62,458 bases of DNA from Chitinophaga pinensis (GCA_945878115.1 CAMDVD010000014.1:1-62458), one strand, 5' to 3'. Positions 52,436 to 62,237 are shown, counted from the first letter of the stretch. Numbers and translations: made by a program. The notes: generated from the sequence alone by a model not told the origin.

Positions 52436-54703
52436 ATGGCATTCGACATTTCAATGATTCAAAAGGTATACGATACCTTACCACAAAAAGTAAATGAGGC
52501 AAGAACATTTTTAGGGCGTCCGCTTACTTTATCCGAAAAAATATTATACGCTCACTTGGATGCGAATATGCAAATTTCTAATTTTAAAAGATTAGGCGAT
52601 TATGTAGATTTCAATCCAGATCGAGTTGCCATGCAAGATGCAACAGCACAAATGGCATTATTACAATTCATGCAGGCTGGTCGCCCAAAGGTAGCAGTAC
52701 CAAGTACTGTACACTGTGATCATCTTATCATGGCCAAAGTAAATGCCAAAGCAGATTTGGAATTTGCGAATGTCGAAAGCAAAGAGGTCTATGACTTTTT
52801 ATCCTCTGTCAGTAATAAATATGGTTTAGGTTTTTGGAAACCAGGTGCTGGTATCATACACCAAGTTGTACTAGAAAATTACGCATTCCCTGGTGGATTA
52901 ATGATAGGTACAGATAGCCATACGGTAAACGCTGGTGGGCTAGGTATGATTGCTATTGGCGTTGGTGGAGCGGATGCATGTGATGTGATGGCAGGTTTGC
53001 CATGGGAGCTTTTATTCCCCAAATTAATCGGTATAAAATTAACTGGTAAATTGAGTGGTTGGGCTAGTGCGAAAGATGTCATTTTAAAAGTTGCTGGTAT
53101 CCTTACGGTTAAAGGTGGAACAAATGCCATCGTAGAATACTTCGGTGAAGGAGCGGAAAGCTTAAGTTGCACAGGTAAAGGAACCATTTGCAATATGGGT
53201 GCGGAAATTGGTGCGACCACTTCTACATTTGGTTATGATGAAAGCATGAGTCGTTATTTGAAAGCGACTGGCCGTACTGAAGTTGCGAAAATGGCCGATG
53301 CAATTAAAGAATATCTTACAGGAGATCCAGAAGTATATGCGAATCCAGCAAACTATTTTGATGAAGTAATCGAAATTAACTTAAGTGAATTAGAACCACA
53401 TTTAAATGGACCATTCACTCCCGATTTAGCTACACCAATTTCTAAAATGAAAGAAACGGCGTTAGCGAATGGATGGCCAATGAAAATTGAAGTAGGTTTA
53501 ATAGGTTCATGCACCAATTCTAGTTATGAAGATATTTCAAGAAGCATTAGCTTGGTGAAACAAGTGAAAGAAAAAGGATTAAAACTTCATTCAGAATTTA
53601 CCATAACTCCAGGAAGTGAACAAGTTAGATATACCATTGAAAGAGATGGATTTTTAGATTTATATAACGACATTGGCGCAACTGTTTTTGCAAATGCTTG
53701 TGGCCCATGCATTGGCATGTGGGAACGAGTAGGAGCAGAAAAACAAGAAAAAAATACCATCGTACATTCATTCAATAGAAATTTTGCGAAACGTGCAGAT
53801 GGCAACCCAAATACGATGGCATTCGTAGGAAGCCCTGAATTAGTAACCGCAATGGCAATAGCAGGAGACTTAGGATTCAACCCGCTTACAGACACTTTGA
53901 CCAACGATAAAGGTGAGCAAGTAAAATTAGACGAACCTTCTGGCTATGAATTGCCGCCAATGGGATTTGATGTAAAAGATGCAGGCTTTCAAGCACCTGC
54001 TGAAGATGGCAGTGGTGTTAGTGTTTTGGTTAGTCCAGATAGTAAACGATTACAATTATTAGATCCATTTGCGGCATGGGAACAAACAGATTTAAAAGGA
54101 TTAAAACTTTTAATCAAAGCGAAAGGGAAGTGCACGACGGATCATATTTCTATGGCTGGACCTTGGTTAAAATTCAGAGGTCATTTAGATAATATCAGCA
54201 ATAATATGTTGATTGGTGCTCTTAATTTTTTTAATGAAAAAACGAACAATGTAAAAAATCAAATCACTGGTGAATATGGTGCGGTGCCAGATGTGCAACG
54301 TGCTTATAAAGCAGCAGGTATTGGTAGCATTGTTGTAGGTGATGAGAATTATGGTGAAGGTAGTAGCCGTGAACACGCTGCTATGGAACCTCGTCATTTA
54401 GGTGTAAGAGCTGTATTGGTAAAAAGTTTCGCAAGAATTCATGAAACCAATTTAAAAAAACAAGGTATGCTTGGTCTTACTTTTGTAAACAAAGAAGACT
54501 ACAATAAAATATTAGAAGATGATTCTATAGATATTGAAGGCTTGTTGGCAATGGCTCCAAATAAACATTTGCAACTCGTTCTAAATCATGCCGATGGTAG
54601 TAATGAAACCATCCAAGTGAATCATACCTATAATGAGCAACAAATTGAATGGTTTAAAGCTGGTGGTGCATTAAATATTATACGAGCAAGTATTACTAAA
54701 TAA
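52436..54703 (+). CDS. Aconitate hydratase
   Basis: 755 residues, the length of the mitochondrial-type aconitase common in Bacteroidota. Iron-sulfur ligands Cys359 ([10 protein letters not shown]), Cys422 and Cys425 ([11 protein letters not shown]) are all present. Other signatures: [34 protein letters not shown], and the swivelling domain [21 protein letters not shown]. It isomerises citrate to isocitrate in the TCA cycle. Monocistronic, with a terminator at 54738-54771. Confidence 0.96.
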   Translation: MAFDISMIQKVYDTLPQKVNEARTFLGRPLTLSEKILYAHLDANMQISNFKRLGDYVDFNPDRVAMQDATAQMALLQFMQAGRPKVAVPSTVHCDHLIMAKVNAKADLEFANVESKEVYDFLSSVSNKYGLGFWKPGAGIIHQVVLENYAFPGGLMIGTDSHTVNAGGLGMIAIGVGGADACDVMAGLPWELLFPKLIGIKLTGKLSGWASAKDVILKVAGILTVKGGTNAIVEYFGEGAESLSCTGKGTICNMGAEIGATTSTFGYDESMSRYLKATGRTEVAKMADAIKEYLTGDPEVYANPANYFDEVIEINLSELEPHLNGPFTPDLATPISKMKETALANGWPMKIEVGLIGSCTNSSYEDISRSISLVKQVKEKGLKLHSEFTITPGSEQVRYTIERDGFLDLYNDIGATVFANACGPCIGMWERVGAEKQEKNTIVHSFNRNFAKRADGNPNTMAFVGSPELVTAMAIAGDLGFNPLTDTLTNDKGEQVKLDEPSGYELPPMGFDVKDAGFQAPAEDGSGVSVLVSPDSKRLQLLDPFAAWEQTDLKGLKLLIKAKGKCTTDHISMAGPWLKFRGHLDNISNNMLIGALNFFNEKTNNVKNQITGEYGAVPDVQRAYKAAGIGSIVVGDENYGEGSSREHAAMEPRHLGVRAVLVKSFARIHETNLKKQGMLGLTFVNKEDYNKILEDDSIDIEGLLAMAPNKHLQLVLNHADGSNETIQVNHTYNEQQIEWFKAGGALNIIRASITK

Positions 54704-54737
54704 TTCACGGTCTATCTCCTATTCCGATCAGAAAATA

Positions 54738-54771
54738 AAAAAACGAAATCAAAAATGGTTTCGTTTTTTTT
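54738..54771 (+). terminator. Terminator of the aconitase gene
   Basis: AAAAAACGAAA and TTTCGTTTTTT pair around a ten-base loop, followed by T residues. Confidence 0.8.
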
Positions 54772-55004
54772 GGAATAAATAGTTTTTAAAGATCTCCTTC
54801 TCTCCACTTTTCTTATGTAGAATAAATAAGCCAAAGCGCTTACTTAGTGATGATTACTGAGGGTCATTTTAAAATTTAATTTCGGGAATTCGGTGTTTGG
54901 AATTTGGAATTTGGGATTTGAGATTATAAATTTGGAATATTGGCATAGAATTTGAAATATAAAAATGTCTGAAACCTACTTTTAACCTCGCAAAAAAACA
55001 TACT
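54772..55004. repeat. Spacer with TTTGGAATT-type iterations
   Basis: About 54885-54960 consists of units such as TTTGGAATT, TTTGGGATT and TTTGAGATT. No gene; the region precedes an orphan sorting-domain ORF. Confidence 0.5.
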
Positions 55005-55205
55005 ATGACTTTACGTATACTTTTCCAAAACAATACACGACCTTCTACTATGGAAATTTTTTCTCTTGATGGAGAGTTGTTATGTAACGAGCAAATCACT
55101 AGTATGCATCAGGCGGTGAATGTATCTTCCTTAAGTAAAGGAACTTATTTACTTAGAGTTTCTAATACAGAAAAAACAATGACCTCCAAATTTGTAGTTC
55201 ATTAA
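55005..55205 (+). CDS. Orphan T9SS type A sorting-domain ORF
   Basis: 66 codons that encode only a type A sorting-domain-like sequence: LRILFQNNTRPSTMEIFSLDGELLCNEQ ... VNVSSLSKGTYLLRV ... SKFVVH. It has no signal peptide and no cargo, so the product could not enter T9SS by the known route. It has its own terminator 24 bases downstream and an ATG in frame. Either it is the 3' remnant of a larger deleted gene or a small protein with another role; the remnant reading is favoured because the 5' side runs into repetitive DNA. Confidence 0.55.
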   Translation: MTLRILFQNNTRPSTMEIFSLDGELLCNEQITSMHQAVNVSSLSKGTYLLRVSNTEKTMTSKFVVH

Positions 55206-55229
55206 TCAAATCCTCATTTATTTTTTTGC

Positions 55230-55258
55230 AAGTCATCTATATGGATGACTTTTTTTAT
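55230..55258 (+). terminator. Terminator after the orphan sorting-domain ORF
   Basis: AAGTCATC, loop TATATG, GATGACTT, then a T-run. Eight-base stem. Confidence 0.7.
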
Positions 55259-55348
55259 TTTAAATCAAGTCCATTTATAGAATACAATAAAAACAAAAAG
55301 GATTCGGATTAAATTTCAAAAACAAAAACACCGATTCAGATAATCTAC

Positions 55349-55356
55349 TATATTTA
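55349..55356 (+). promoter_or_regulatory. -7-like box of the prolyl oligopeptidase gene
   Basis: TATATTTA, one mismatch to TAnnTTTG, 21 bases before ATG 55378. Confidence 0.4.
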
Positions 55357-55377
55357 CAGCTCATTAATTTTTTTTAC

Positions 55378-57534
55378 ATGAAAAAACTCATCCTATTCTC
55401 TTTTCTATTATTTCCTTCTCCACTTTTTTCTCAAAATAAAATCCCATTGCACGCTTATCCAACTTCACGAAAGGAAGAAATTTCAGACAATTATTTTGGC
55501 ACTAAGGTAAACGATCCATATCGTTGGCTAGAAGATGATCATTCTGCAGAAACTGCGAATTGGGTTCTTGAGCAAAATGGGAATACAGAAGATTATATTA
55601 GAAGAATTCCATTTCGGGATCAAGTAAAAACGGAAATGACTCGTATGTGGAATTATACAAAATATACAACGCCAACCAAAGAAGGTCGCTATTATTTATT
55701 CTATAAAAATGACGGTTTACAGAATCAAAGTGTACTTTATATTCAGAAGGGAATAAATGGCAATCCTGAAATTCTAATCAATCCAAATACACTGAATGAC
55801 CAAGGAACTTCTTCATTGGGAACTGTTGAATTATCTAGGAGTCAAAAATATGTCGCATATAGTGTCTCCAAAGCTGGAAGTGATTGGCAAGATATTTATG
55901 TAATGGAAATAGAAACTAGAAAAGTTTTACCTGATGTAATTTCTTACTCTAAATTTTCATCAATAACATGGAAAGGCGATGAAGGGTTTTATTATAGCGG
56001 ATACGACAAACCTTTAAATAGTGACCATACACTTTCCGATAAAACAGAAAATCAAAAAATATTTTACCATAAAATTGGTAGCTCTGCAAATGGAAACACG
56101 GTTGTGTATCAAGACCCTTCGCATCCATTACGTTATAAAAGTGCTTGGCTTGCACGCAATCAAAAATGGATGATTTTGAATGTATCAGAAGGCACAAGTG
56201 GGAATGAATTATTATTTGCTAATGTGGATGGCAAGAAAGACAAAATTGCTTTTAAAACTTTATCAGCAGGCTTTGAATTTAATCAAGATGTAATAGATAT
56301 AGTCAAGGATAAATTTTTAGTGTATACCAATCAAGAAAACCCAAACTATTCTGTTAAGTTATTAGACACTAATGGAAATTGGGAAGATTTCATTCCAGCA
56401 ACAGATCACAAATTAGACGCTGTAAGTTGTATCGGCGATAGAATATTTTGCACCTATCTAGTAAATGCGGTTTCAAAAGTAGATGTATACAATCTTTCTG
56501 GCAAATTTATCCAAACACTAAAAATGGATGAGTTAGGCACTGTAAGCGGCTTTGGTGGCAATCTCCTTGGTGGCGATTTACTAGAGAACAATACATTTTA
56601 TTCTGTAACTACTTTTAATCATCAACCAAGTTTTTATAAATATGATCTTACAAAAGATGTGAGTTCGCCATATACAATAATTGATAAACAACCTAACCTT
56701 GGTAACACTACGCAAAAGACGAAAGCTACTGTTGTTGATCAACAATGGTTTACCAGTAAAGATGGCACTCGAGTACCAATGTTTATTTATCACAGAGCAG
56801 ATGTTGATTTAACGAAAGGGAATTTACCAGTCTTTATGTACGGATATGGCGGATTCAATATTTCATTAACACCAACCTACAGCATTCCAATAAGTTATTT
56901 TGTACAAAAAGGTGGTGTATATGTTTTGGTCAATTTGCGAGGAGGAAGTGAGTTTGGAGAAGATTGGCATAAAGGTGGCATGTTAGCAAATAAACAAAAT
57001 GTATTTGATGACTTTATTGGCGCTGCTGAATATTTGATTGCACAAGGCATTACCACAAAAGATAAAATTGCGATACATGGTAGAAGCAACGGCGGTTTGC
57101 TGGTAGGCGCATGTATGACGCAAAGGCCCGACTTATTTAAAGTGGCTCTTCCAGGAGTTGGCGTATTGGATATGTTGCGTTATCATAAATTTACAGTTGG
57201 CTGGGGCTGGGCAGTTGAATATGGCTCTAGCGACAAGGCAGAAGATTTCAAATATTTGTATAAATATTCGCCATTGCACAATATCGATAGAGGTATGAAA
57301 TCCCCTGCAACATTAATTACAACAGCAGATCATGATGACCGTGTTGTACCTGCACATTCATTTAAATTCGCTGCTACTTTACAAGAAAAAAATATGAATG
57401 ACAACCCAATTCTAATTCGCATAGATACACAAGCTGGTCATGGTACTGGCAAGTCAACCACCAAACAAATTGACGAATGGAGTGATGTGATGAGCTTTGT
57501 AATGTATCATTTAGGTATGGATGTGAATAATTAA
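55378..57534 (+). CDS. Prolyl oligopeptidase family serine peptidase
   Basis: 718 residues with a signal peptide (MKKLILFSFLLFPSPLFSQ), so periplasmic. N-terminal DPYRWLEDDHSAETANWV, a seven-bladed propeller (about 80-430), then the alpha/beta hydrolase domain: catalytic Ser570 in HGRSNGG, Asp654 in ADHDDRVVPAHS, His688 in AGHGTGKS. The triad is complete, and YGYGGFNIS and LRGGSEFGEDWHKGG are typical of POP. It cleaves after proline in short peptides. Family S9A, with no sorting domain. A bidirectional terminator separates it from the convergent lpdA gene. Confidence 0.95.
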   Translation: MKKLILFSFLLFPSPLFSQNKIPLHAYPTSRKEEISDNYFGTKVNDPYRWLEDDHSAETANWVLEQNGNTEDYIRRIPFRDQVKTEMTRMWNYTKYTTPTKEGRYYLFYKNDGLQNQSVLYIQKGINGNPEILINPNTLNDQGTSSLGTVELSRSQKYVAYSVSKAGSDWQDIYVMEIETRKVLPDVISYSKFSSITWKGDEGFYYSGYDKPLNSDHTLSDKTENQKIFYHKIGSSANGNTVVYQDPSHPLRYKSAWLARNQKWMILNVSEGTSGNELLFANVDGKKDKIAFKTLSAGFEFNQDVIDIVKDKFLVYTNQENPNYSVKLLDTNGNWEDFIPATDHKLDAVSCIGDRIFCTYLVNAVSKVDVYNLSGKFIQTLKMDELGTVSGFGGNLLGGDLLENNTFYSVTTFNHQPSFYKYDLTKDVSSPYTIIDKQPNLGNTTQKTKATVVDQQWFTSKDGTRVPMFIYHRADVDLTKGNLPVFMYGYGGFNISLTPTYSIPISYFVQKGGVYVLVNLRGGSEFGEDWHKGGMLANKQNVFDDFIGAAEYLIAQGITTKDKIAIHGRSNGGLLVGACMTQRPDLFKVALPGVGVLDMLRYHKFTVGWGWAVEYGSSDKAEDFKYLYKYSPLHNIDRGMKSPATLITTADHDDRVVPAHSFKFAATLQEKNMNDNPILIRIDTQAGHGTGKSTTKQIDEWSDVMSFVMYHLGMDVNN

Positions 57535-57589
57535 TTTTTTGCTTCTATTCAGCTTATAGAACTTCGTAGAATTACTAAAAGTTCCAAAT

Positions 57590-57628
57590 AAAAAAAGTGG
57601 TCTACTCATGAAGTAGACCACTTTTTTT
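57590..57628. terminator. Bidirectional terminator between peptidase and lpdA genes
   Basis: AAAAAAGTGGTCTACT pairs with AGTAGACCACTTTTTTT around the five-base loop CATGA. A-run and T-run on either side make it usable by both convergent genes. Confidence 0.9.
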
Positions 57629-57647
57629 ATATCCATAAATTCCATCC

Positions 57648-59054
57648 TTAAATATCCGTAGCTTCGCCATAAGCCATAGCAGTAGCTTCTTTCACTGCTT
57701 CGCTTAATGTTGGATGTGGGTGAACGGTATTCAATACTTCTTTATACGTTGTTTCTAAAGTACGTCCTAGAACGGCTTCAGCAATCATGTCTGTAACACC
57801 GTTACCTATCATGTGTGTGCCTAACCATTCACCATATTTCGCATCGTAAATTACTTTTACGAAACCGTCTGTATTACCTGCTGCTGCTGCTTTACCACTT
57901 GCCACAAACGGAAATTTCCCGACTTTAATTTCATAACCAGCATCCTTAGCAGCTTTCTCCGTCATACCAACACTTGCTATTTCTGGGTGACAATAAGTAC
58001 AACCTGGAATATTATTATAATCTATTGGTGTAGGTTTATGTGTACTTTTCTTTTCCATGTAAGCAATGTTCTCAGCGCATACAATCGCTTCTTTGCTTGC
58101 CACGTGAGCCAATGCTTGCCCTGGACTAACATCACCAATTGCATAAATGCCTGGGACATTTGTTTGACCAAAACCATCCACTACCACTTTGCCTTTATCT
58201 GTAATTACACCAGCTTGTTCTAAACCAATATTTTCAAGATTACAAACAACACCAACTGCACTTAATACAATATCTGCTTCCAATATAACTTCACCACTTG
58301 CAGTTTTCACTTTCGCTTTCACAACAGCACCGCTTGTATCCACACTTTCTACTGAGGCATTGGTCATGATGGTCATGCCTTGCTTTTTAAAACTTTTTTC
58401 TAATTCTTTTGATACATCTTCATCTTCAACAGGAACTATTCGTGGCATGAATTCAACTATCGTGACTTTTGTTCCAATGCTATTATAAAAATAAGCGAAC
58501 TCTACACCAATGGCGCCGCTTCCTACTACTATCATGGTTTTAGGCTGAACGGGTAAAACCATTGCTTCGCGATAGCCAATAATTTTTTTACCATCTATTG
58601 GTAAATTTGGCAAGGCACGAGCTCTACCACCAGTAGCAATAATAATGTGTTTGCAATCATACGTCGTAGCCTTTCCATCACTTGATGTTACATCAACTTG
58701 ACCTTTACTTTTAATTTTACCATAACCCATGATGACATCAATCTTATTTTTTTTCATTAAAAATTGAACGCCTTTACTCATTTTATCTGCGACTCCCCTA
58801 CTACGTTTTACCATACCAGAAAAATCTGCTGTTGGATTTTCTAAAAGCACACCATAATCTGATGCATGTTTAGCATATTCAAATACTTGCGCAGATTTCA
58901 ATAAAGCTTTGGTTGGAATACAGCCCCAATTCAGACAAACACCACCTAAACTTTCTTTCTCAATTATCGCTGTTTTGAAACCCAATTGTGAAGCGCGTAT
59001 TGCAGCTACATAACCACCAGGACCAGCACCTATTACTATTACGTCGTAATTCAT
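57648..59054 (-). CDS. lpdA: Dihydrolipoyl dehydrogenase
   Basis: 468 residues. FAD motif GAGPGGYVAA near 9-18, redox disulfide GGVCLNWGCIP (Cys40, Cys45), NAD motif GSGAIGVEF, second FAD site GIYAIGDV, and the catalytic dyad His447/Glu452 in HPHPTLSEA. It is the E3 component of 2-oxoacid dehydrogenase complexes, reoxidising dihydrolipoamide with NAD+; the E1 and E2 genes are not in the window. A -7 box TACTTTTG on the minus strand lies at 59128-59135, giving a leader of about 70 bases. Confidence 0.96.
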   Translation of the reverse strand: MNYDVIVIGAGPGGYVAAIRASQLGFKTAIIEKESLGGVCLNWGCIPTKALLKSAQVFEYAKHASDYGVLLENPTADFSGMVKRSRGVADKMSKGVQFLMKKNKIDVIMGYGKIKSKGQVDVTSSDGKATTYDCKHIIIATGGRARALPNLPIDGKKIIGYREAMVLPVQPKTMIVVGSGAIGVEFAYFYNSIGTKVTIVEFMPRIVPVEDEDVSKELEKSFKKQGMTIMTNASVESVDTSGAVVKAKVKTASGEVILEADIVLSAVGVVCNLENIGLEQAGVITDKGKVVVDGFGQTNVPGIYAIGDVSPGQALAHVASKEAIVCAENIAYMEKKSTHKPTPIDYNNIPGCTYCHPEIASVGMTEKAAKDAGYEIKVGKFPFVASGKAAAAGNTDGFVKVIYDAKYGEWLGTHMIGNGVTDMIAEAVLGRTLETTYKEVLNTVHPHPTLSEAVKEATAMAYGEATDI

Positions 59055-59127
59055 TGTTCTATTTTTTTTTGATTAATGATTAAAAATACTTTTTTACAAC
59101 ACGAATTGTGTTTTCAAAAGAGCGTCG

Positions 59128-59135
59128 CAAAAGTA
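59128..59135 (-). promoter_or_regulatory. -7 box of lpdA
   Basis: Exact minus-strand TACTTTTG. No TTG at the standard -33 distance. Confidence 0.4.
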
Positions 59136-59179
59136 GGCAAAAGCAATTTAAATCTTGTTCCTTTTTTACCATAAAATAA

Positions 59180-59340
59180 GGCTAAACTAAAAATGTAATG
59201 AATGGGCTGTATCTTTAGATGCAGATGTATTGCGGCAACGATTGAACGGAAATCCTTTTTTGCTTGCTCTGAAGCAAAAAAGATTGCAGTGAAAGCGTGC
59301 CTGCCGCCCAAATAATGCTAAAGATATATTTATTTTTTTT
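59180..59340 (-). repeat. Repeat family A, copy 3
   Basis: Read on the minus strand: a reduced H module, GGGCGGC, GGCACGCTTTCACTGCAATC, inverted pair CTTTTTTGCTT / AAGCAAAAAAG, GGATTTCCGTTCAATCGTTG, CCGCAATACATCTGCA, and TTTTTAGTTTAGCC. It fills most of the 359-base spacer between lpdA and the next gene. The small ORF across it is the repeat read in frame. Confidence 0.8.
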
Positions 59341-59363
59341 GCATAAAATAAATAGTATTCCTA

Positions 59364-59395
59364 TTTGCAATTCCATTATTTCTACATTACTTTTG
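59364..59395 (+). promoter_or_regulatory. Promoter of the GT2/DUF2752 operon
   Basis: TTTG at 59364-59367 and exact -7 box TACTTTTG at 59388-59395 with 20 bases between them; ATG 59414 is 18 bases downstream. One of the best matches to the Bacteroidota consensus in the window. Confidence 0.65.
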
Positions 59396-59413
59396 CCACG
59401 TTAATAAAAAAAC

Positions 59414-59626
59414 ATGAATAGCAATAACACTACCGATTTCATTGATAATCCAGTTGATATAGAATTAAACAAACCTTCTAAATCAAGGTTCTTGTTTCAT
59501 TTAGGTTTTTTTAGTCTTCTATTATTTGCCATAGGATGTAACTATGGTTTATGGACTCGTTCTTTCAAAAGTACAGAGAAAATAGAAGTTCCTGAAAGCA
59601 CTAAAAATACACCAAAGTATAAATAA
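59414..59626 (+). CDS. Small single-pass membrane protein
   Basis: 70 residues: a polar N-terminus (NSNNTTDFIDNPVDIELNKP), a basic KSR step, one TM helix (FLFHLGFFSLLLFAIGCNYGLW), and a charged C-terminus. No family is recognised. It is the first gene behind a strong consensus promoter and ends 13 bases before the GT2 start, so it is very probably expressed. It may be a membrane partner of the glycosyltransferase; that is inference from position only. Confidence 0.65.
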   Translation: MNSNNTTDFIDNPVDIELNKPSKSRFLFHLGFFSLLLFAIGCNYGLWTRSFKSTEKIEVPESTKNTPKYK

Positions 59627-59639
59627 GCAAACTTCAGGC

Positions 59640-60695
59640 ATGATCAAATGCCAACATGATACAGCCGTTGTAGTATTAAGTTATAACGGCAAGGATTTAC
59701 ATCAACTTTTTTTTCCTGAACTCATTCAAGAAGCGCAAGGCAAGTATGATGTCGTGCTAATCGACAACGCCAGCACGAATGATACAGCAGCCTATGTTCG
59801 CGAACATTTTCCCAGTGTACAAATCGTAACTATACCTGTTAATCATGGCTTTGCACATGGCTATTATGAAGGGCTACAGCAAATTGACGCAAAATATTAT
59901 GTGTTACTCAGTGCCGATTTCGAAATCACAAAAAACTGGTTTCAACCTTTACATTCATTGATGCAAACACATCAAGACATTGCAGCTTGTCAACCCAAAA
60001 TAAAATATTATAAAGACAAAACAAAATTTGAATATGCAGGTGCAGGAGGTGGCTTCATCGACAAATGGGGTTACTTGTTTTGCAGAGGGCGAATCTTTTT
60101 TACTATTGAAGAAGACCATGGACAATACAATAATACGATTGAAACTTTTTGGGCAGGCGGCGGTTGTATGTTTGTGCGAGCAGAGGTGTATCATAGATTG
60201 GGTGGCCTAGACAAAGATTTATATGCCCACATGGAAGAAGTAGATATGTGTTGGCGAATGAAGAATGCTGGACACCGAATTGCCTATTGTGGAAGCAGCA
60301 CGGTTTACCATATTGGAGGCAGTGTGATTAGCTATGGTAGTCCACAAAAAATATTTTATAATTATAGAAACAGTCTGGTTTTATTACTAAAAAACCTGCC
60401 AACATCTAAAGTCCTTTGGCTACTTCCTTTTCGTTTACTATTAGATGGTGTCAGTGGACTTCGGGCAATTCTAAAAGGAGATATCAAAGAAGTGAAAGCC
60501 ATCATACGAGCGCATTGGAGCTTCTTCATGCATTTTGGGATGTGGTATAAAAAACGAAAGGACACCAATAAAACAGTTAGCACTTACAGTCAATCCGGTA
60601 TATATAAACAAAGTATTATTTGGGAATATTTCGCGAAGAAGAAAACTTTGTATACTGACTTGGATTGGAAAACTTTCGAAAAACAAATCAACTAA
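59640..60695 (+). CDS. Family 2 glycosyltransferase
   Basis: 351 residues. GT-A fold: VVVLSYNGKDL, VVLIDNASTNDTAAYV, LLSADFEI (the DxD-like site), the acceptor loop WAGGGCMFVRAEVYHRLGGLDKDLYAHMEEVDMCWRMKNAGH with the EVD motif, and a hydrophobic C-terminal segment (VLWLLPFRLLLDGVSGL) that may associate with the membrane. This is the rhamnosyltransferase-like subgroup. Donor and acceptor are unknown; envelope glycan synthesis is likely. Directly followed by the DUF2752 gene with no gap. Confidence 0.9.
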   Translation: MIKCQHDTAVVVLSYNGKDLHQLFFPELIQEAQGKYDVVLIDNASTNDTAAYVREHFPSVQIVTIPVNHGFAHGYYEGLQQIDAKYYVLLSADFEITKNWFQPLHSLMQTHQDIAACQPKIKYYKDKTKFEYAGAGGGFIDKWGYLFCRGRIFFTIEEDHGQYNNTIETFWAGGGCMFVRAEVYHRLGGLDKDLYAHMEEVDMCWRMKNAGHRIAYCGSSTVYHIGGSVISYGSPQKIFYNYRNSLVLLLKNLPTSKVLWLLPFRLLLDGVSGLRAILKGDIKEVKAIIRAHWSFFMHFGMWYKKRKDTNKTVSTYSQSGIYKQSIIWEYFAKKKTLYTDLDWKTFEKQIN

Positions 60696-60995
60696 ATGTC
60701 TTCCGTTCTCATTGAGTTTTTGAAGAAGCATGCCTTCACATGCCCATCTAAAAAGTATTTGCATATTGAATGCATGGGCTGTGGTTTTCAACGAAGTTTG
60801 ATCGCATTGTTAGAAGGAAATTTAAAAGACAGTTGGCAATTGTATCCAGCATTAATACCCATGCTAGTACTATGGACATTCACCATATTTCATTTAATCT
60901 TTACATTCAAACATGGCGCTATTATTATTCGCTATTTGTTTTTACTTTGCGCTATAATTATTCTCATTCATTTCCTTTTCAAACAAATCCAATAA
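60696..60995 (+). CDS. DUF2752 membrane protein
   Basis: 99 residues starting at the base after the GT2 stop. The DUF2752 signature is a Cys-rich opening: CPSKKYLHIECMGCGFQRS, with C-P-...-C-x2-C-G-F-x-R, followed by two TM helices (YPALIPMLVLWTFTIFHLIF and IIRYLFLLCAIIILIHFLF). Function unknown; the cysteine cluster in front of the membrane segment suggests a redox or metal role. It is commonly next to DUF4190-type membrane proteins, as here. Confidence 0.85.
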   Translation: MSSVLIEFLKKHAFTCPSKKYLHIECMGCGFQRSLIALLEGNLKDSWQLYPALIPMLVLWTFTIFHLIFTFKHGAIIIRYLFLLCAIIILIHFLFKQIQ

Positions 60996-61000
60996 CTAAC

Positions 61001-61345
61001 ATGGAAAACAGTATTTTATCTAATAACCAAAACCAATCCCCATTACCCAATGCCACCACTTCATTGGTACTTGGCATTTTATCTTTAGTATTTTGTGTAT
61101 TTTATGGCATAGTAGGATTTGTATTAGGTATTATTGGATTGGTACTCGCAAATAAAGACAGAAAGTTGTATCAATTAAATCCAGAATTATTTACGAAGTC
61201 TAGCTATAATAATTCTAATGCGGGAAGAACTTGCAGCATTATTGGTGTTATCTTATCTTCTATTTTTCTATTGTTTATTTTAGGAATTATTGTTTTTCTA
61301 GGAACCAATGCAGAATTCTTGGATGCCTTTAAACATTTGAAATAA
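61001..61345 (+). CDS. DUF4190/CCC-motif-like small membrane protein
   Basis: 114 residues from ATG 61001, five bases after the DUF2752 stop; a much longer in-frame extension from 60770 overlaps the DUF2752 gene and is rejected. A polar head (NNQNQSPLPNATT) precedes two hydrophobic hairpins: LVLGILSLVFCVFYGIVGFV-LGIIGLVLANKDRK and AGRTCSIIGVILSSIFLLFIL. The LGILSLV...LGIIGL repeat and ANKD are typical of DUF4190-like proteins. Function unknown. Confidence 0.8.
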   Translation: MENSILSNNQNQSPLPNATTSLVLGILSLVFCVFYGIVGFVLGIIGLVLANKDRKLYQLNPELFTKSSYNNSNAGRTCSIIGVILSSIFLLFILGIIVFLGTNAEFLDAFKHLK

Positions 61346-61362
61346 AAAGCTACATGCAAGTC

Positions 61363-61399
61363 AAGTAAGGCTTCGCACAAATCGAAGCCTTACTTTTTA
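61363..61399 (+). terminator. Terminator of the GT2/DUF2752 operon
   Basis: AAGTAAGGCTTCG and CGAAGCCTTACTT pair over 13 bases around CACAAAT, followed by T residues. Confidence 0.85.
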
Positions 61400-61457
61400 C
61401 AAATAAAAAAAACTCTCCAAGCATGGTTGGTTTATTTATTGCTTGTATTTTCGCTCG

Positions 61458-62237
61458 ATGTATAACTCTCCTATTTGGCTCGAACGCACCGAATTGCTTA
61501 TCACAAATGCATGTATCGAAAAGCTTGCACAAACAAATGTACTCATCGTTGGACTAGGCGGTGTAGGTAGTTTTGCTGCAGAATTTATTGCTCGCGCTGG
61601 TATAGGCAAAATGACCATTGTAGATGGTGATGTGGTAGACATAACGAATATTAATCGGCAACTTCCAGCATTACATTCAACGGTCAAAAAAAGCAAAGCT
61701 GCCCTGATGGAAGCACGTTTATTGGATATCAATCCGCTATTAGAATTGACTACCATTAATGAATTTCTCAATCCAGATGAAACGACGAAAGTGGTGAACA
61801 GCCAAGACTATGATTATGTATTGGATTGTATAGATTCTATAACACCCAAGTTGCATTTAATTAAAGCAGCGAAAGAGAAAGGTTGCAAAGTTATTAGCAG
61901 TATGGGAGCAGGCGGCAAAGTAGATTCCATGAAAATAAAATATGCCGACATTTCAAAAACGCATATGTGTCCGTTTGCATTTTACATCCGAAAAAGATTG
62001 CGTAAAGAAGGAATATATGATGGCGTAATGAGCGTATTTTCTGAAGAGAAACCAGTTCACGAATCCATCAAAGAAACAGATGGCAGCAATTACAAACGTT
62101 CATTTTACGGCACCATTTCTTATATCCCTGCCTTATTTGGCTTGAACATGGCTTCATGGGTAATTCGTGATGTATGTGGTTTGTTTGAACCAACTCCATT
62201 ATGTATACCTAAAAAAAATAAGTTGAGGAAGAGTTAA
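61458..62237 (+). CDS. tcdA: tRNA threonylcarbamoyladenosine dehydratase
   Basis: 259 residues from ATG 61458; a five-codon longer TTG form is possible but unneeded. ThiF/E1-like fold: WLERTELLI, the nucleotide loop GLGGVGSFAAEFIARAG, NINRQLPALHSTVKKSK, DCIDSITPKLHLI and the TcdA-specific SMGAGGKVD. The C-terminus has FYGTISYIPALFGLNMASWVI. It converts the t6A at position 37 of ANN-decoding tRNAs to the cyclic form with ATP. Downstream of the GT2 operon terminator, so separately transcribed. Confidence 0.93.
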   Translation: MYNSPIWLERTELLITNACIEKLAQTNVLIVGLGGVGSFAAEFIARAGIGKMTIVDGDVVDITNINRQLPALHSTVKKSKAALMEARLLDINPLLELTTINEFLNPDETTKVVNSQDYDYVLDCIDSITPKLHLIKAAKEKGCKVISSMGAGGKVDSMKIKYADISKTHMCPFAFYIRKRLRKEGIYDGVMSVFSEEKPVHESIKETDGSNYKRSFYGTISYIPALFGLNMASWVIRDVCGLFEPTPLCIPKKNKLRKS

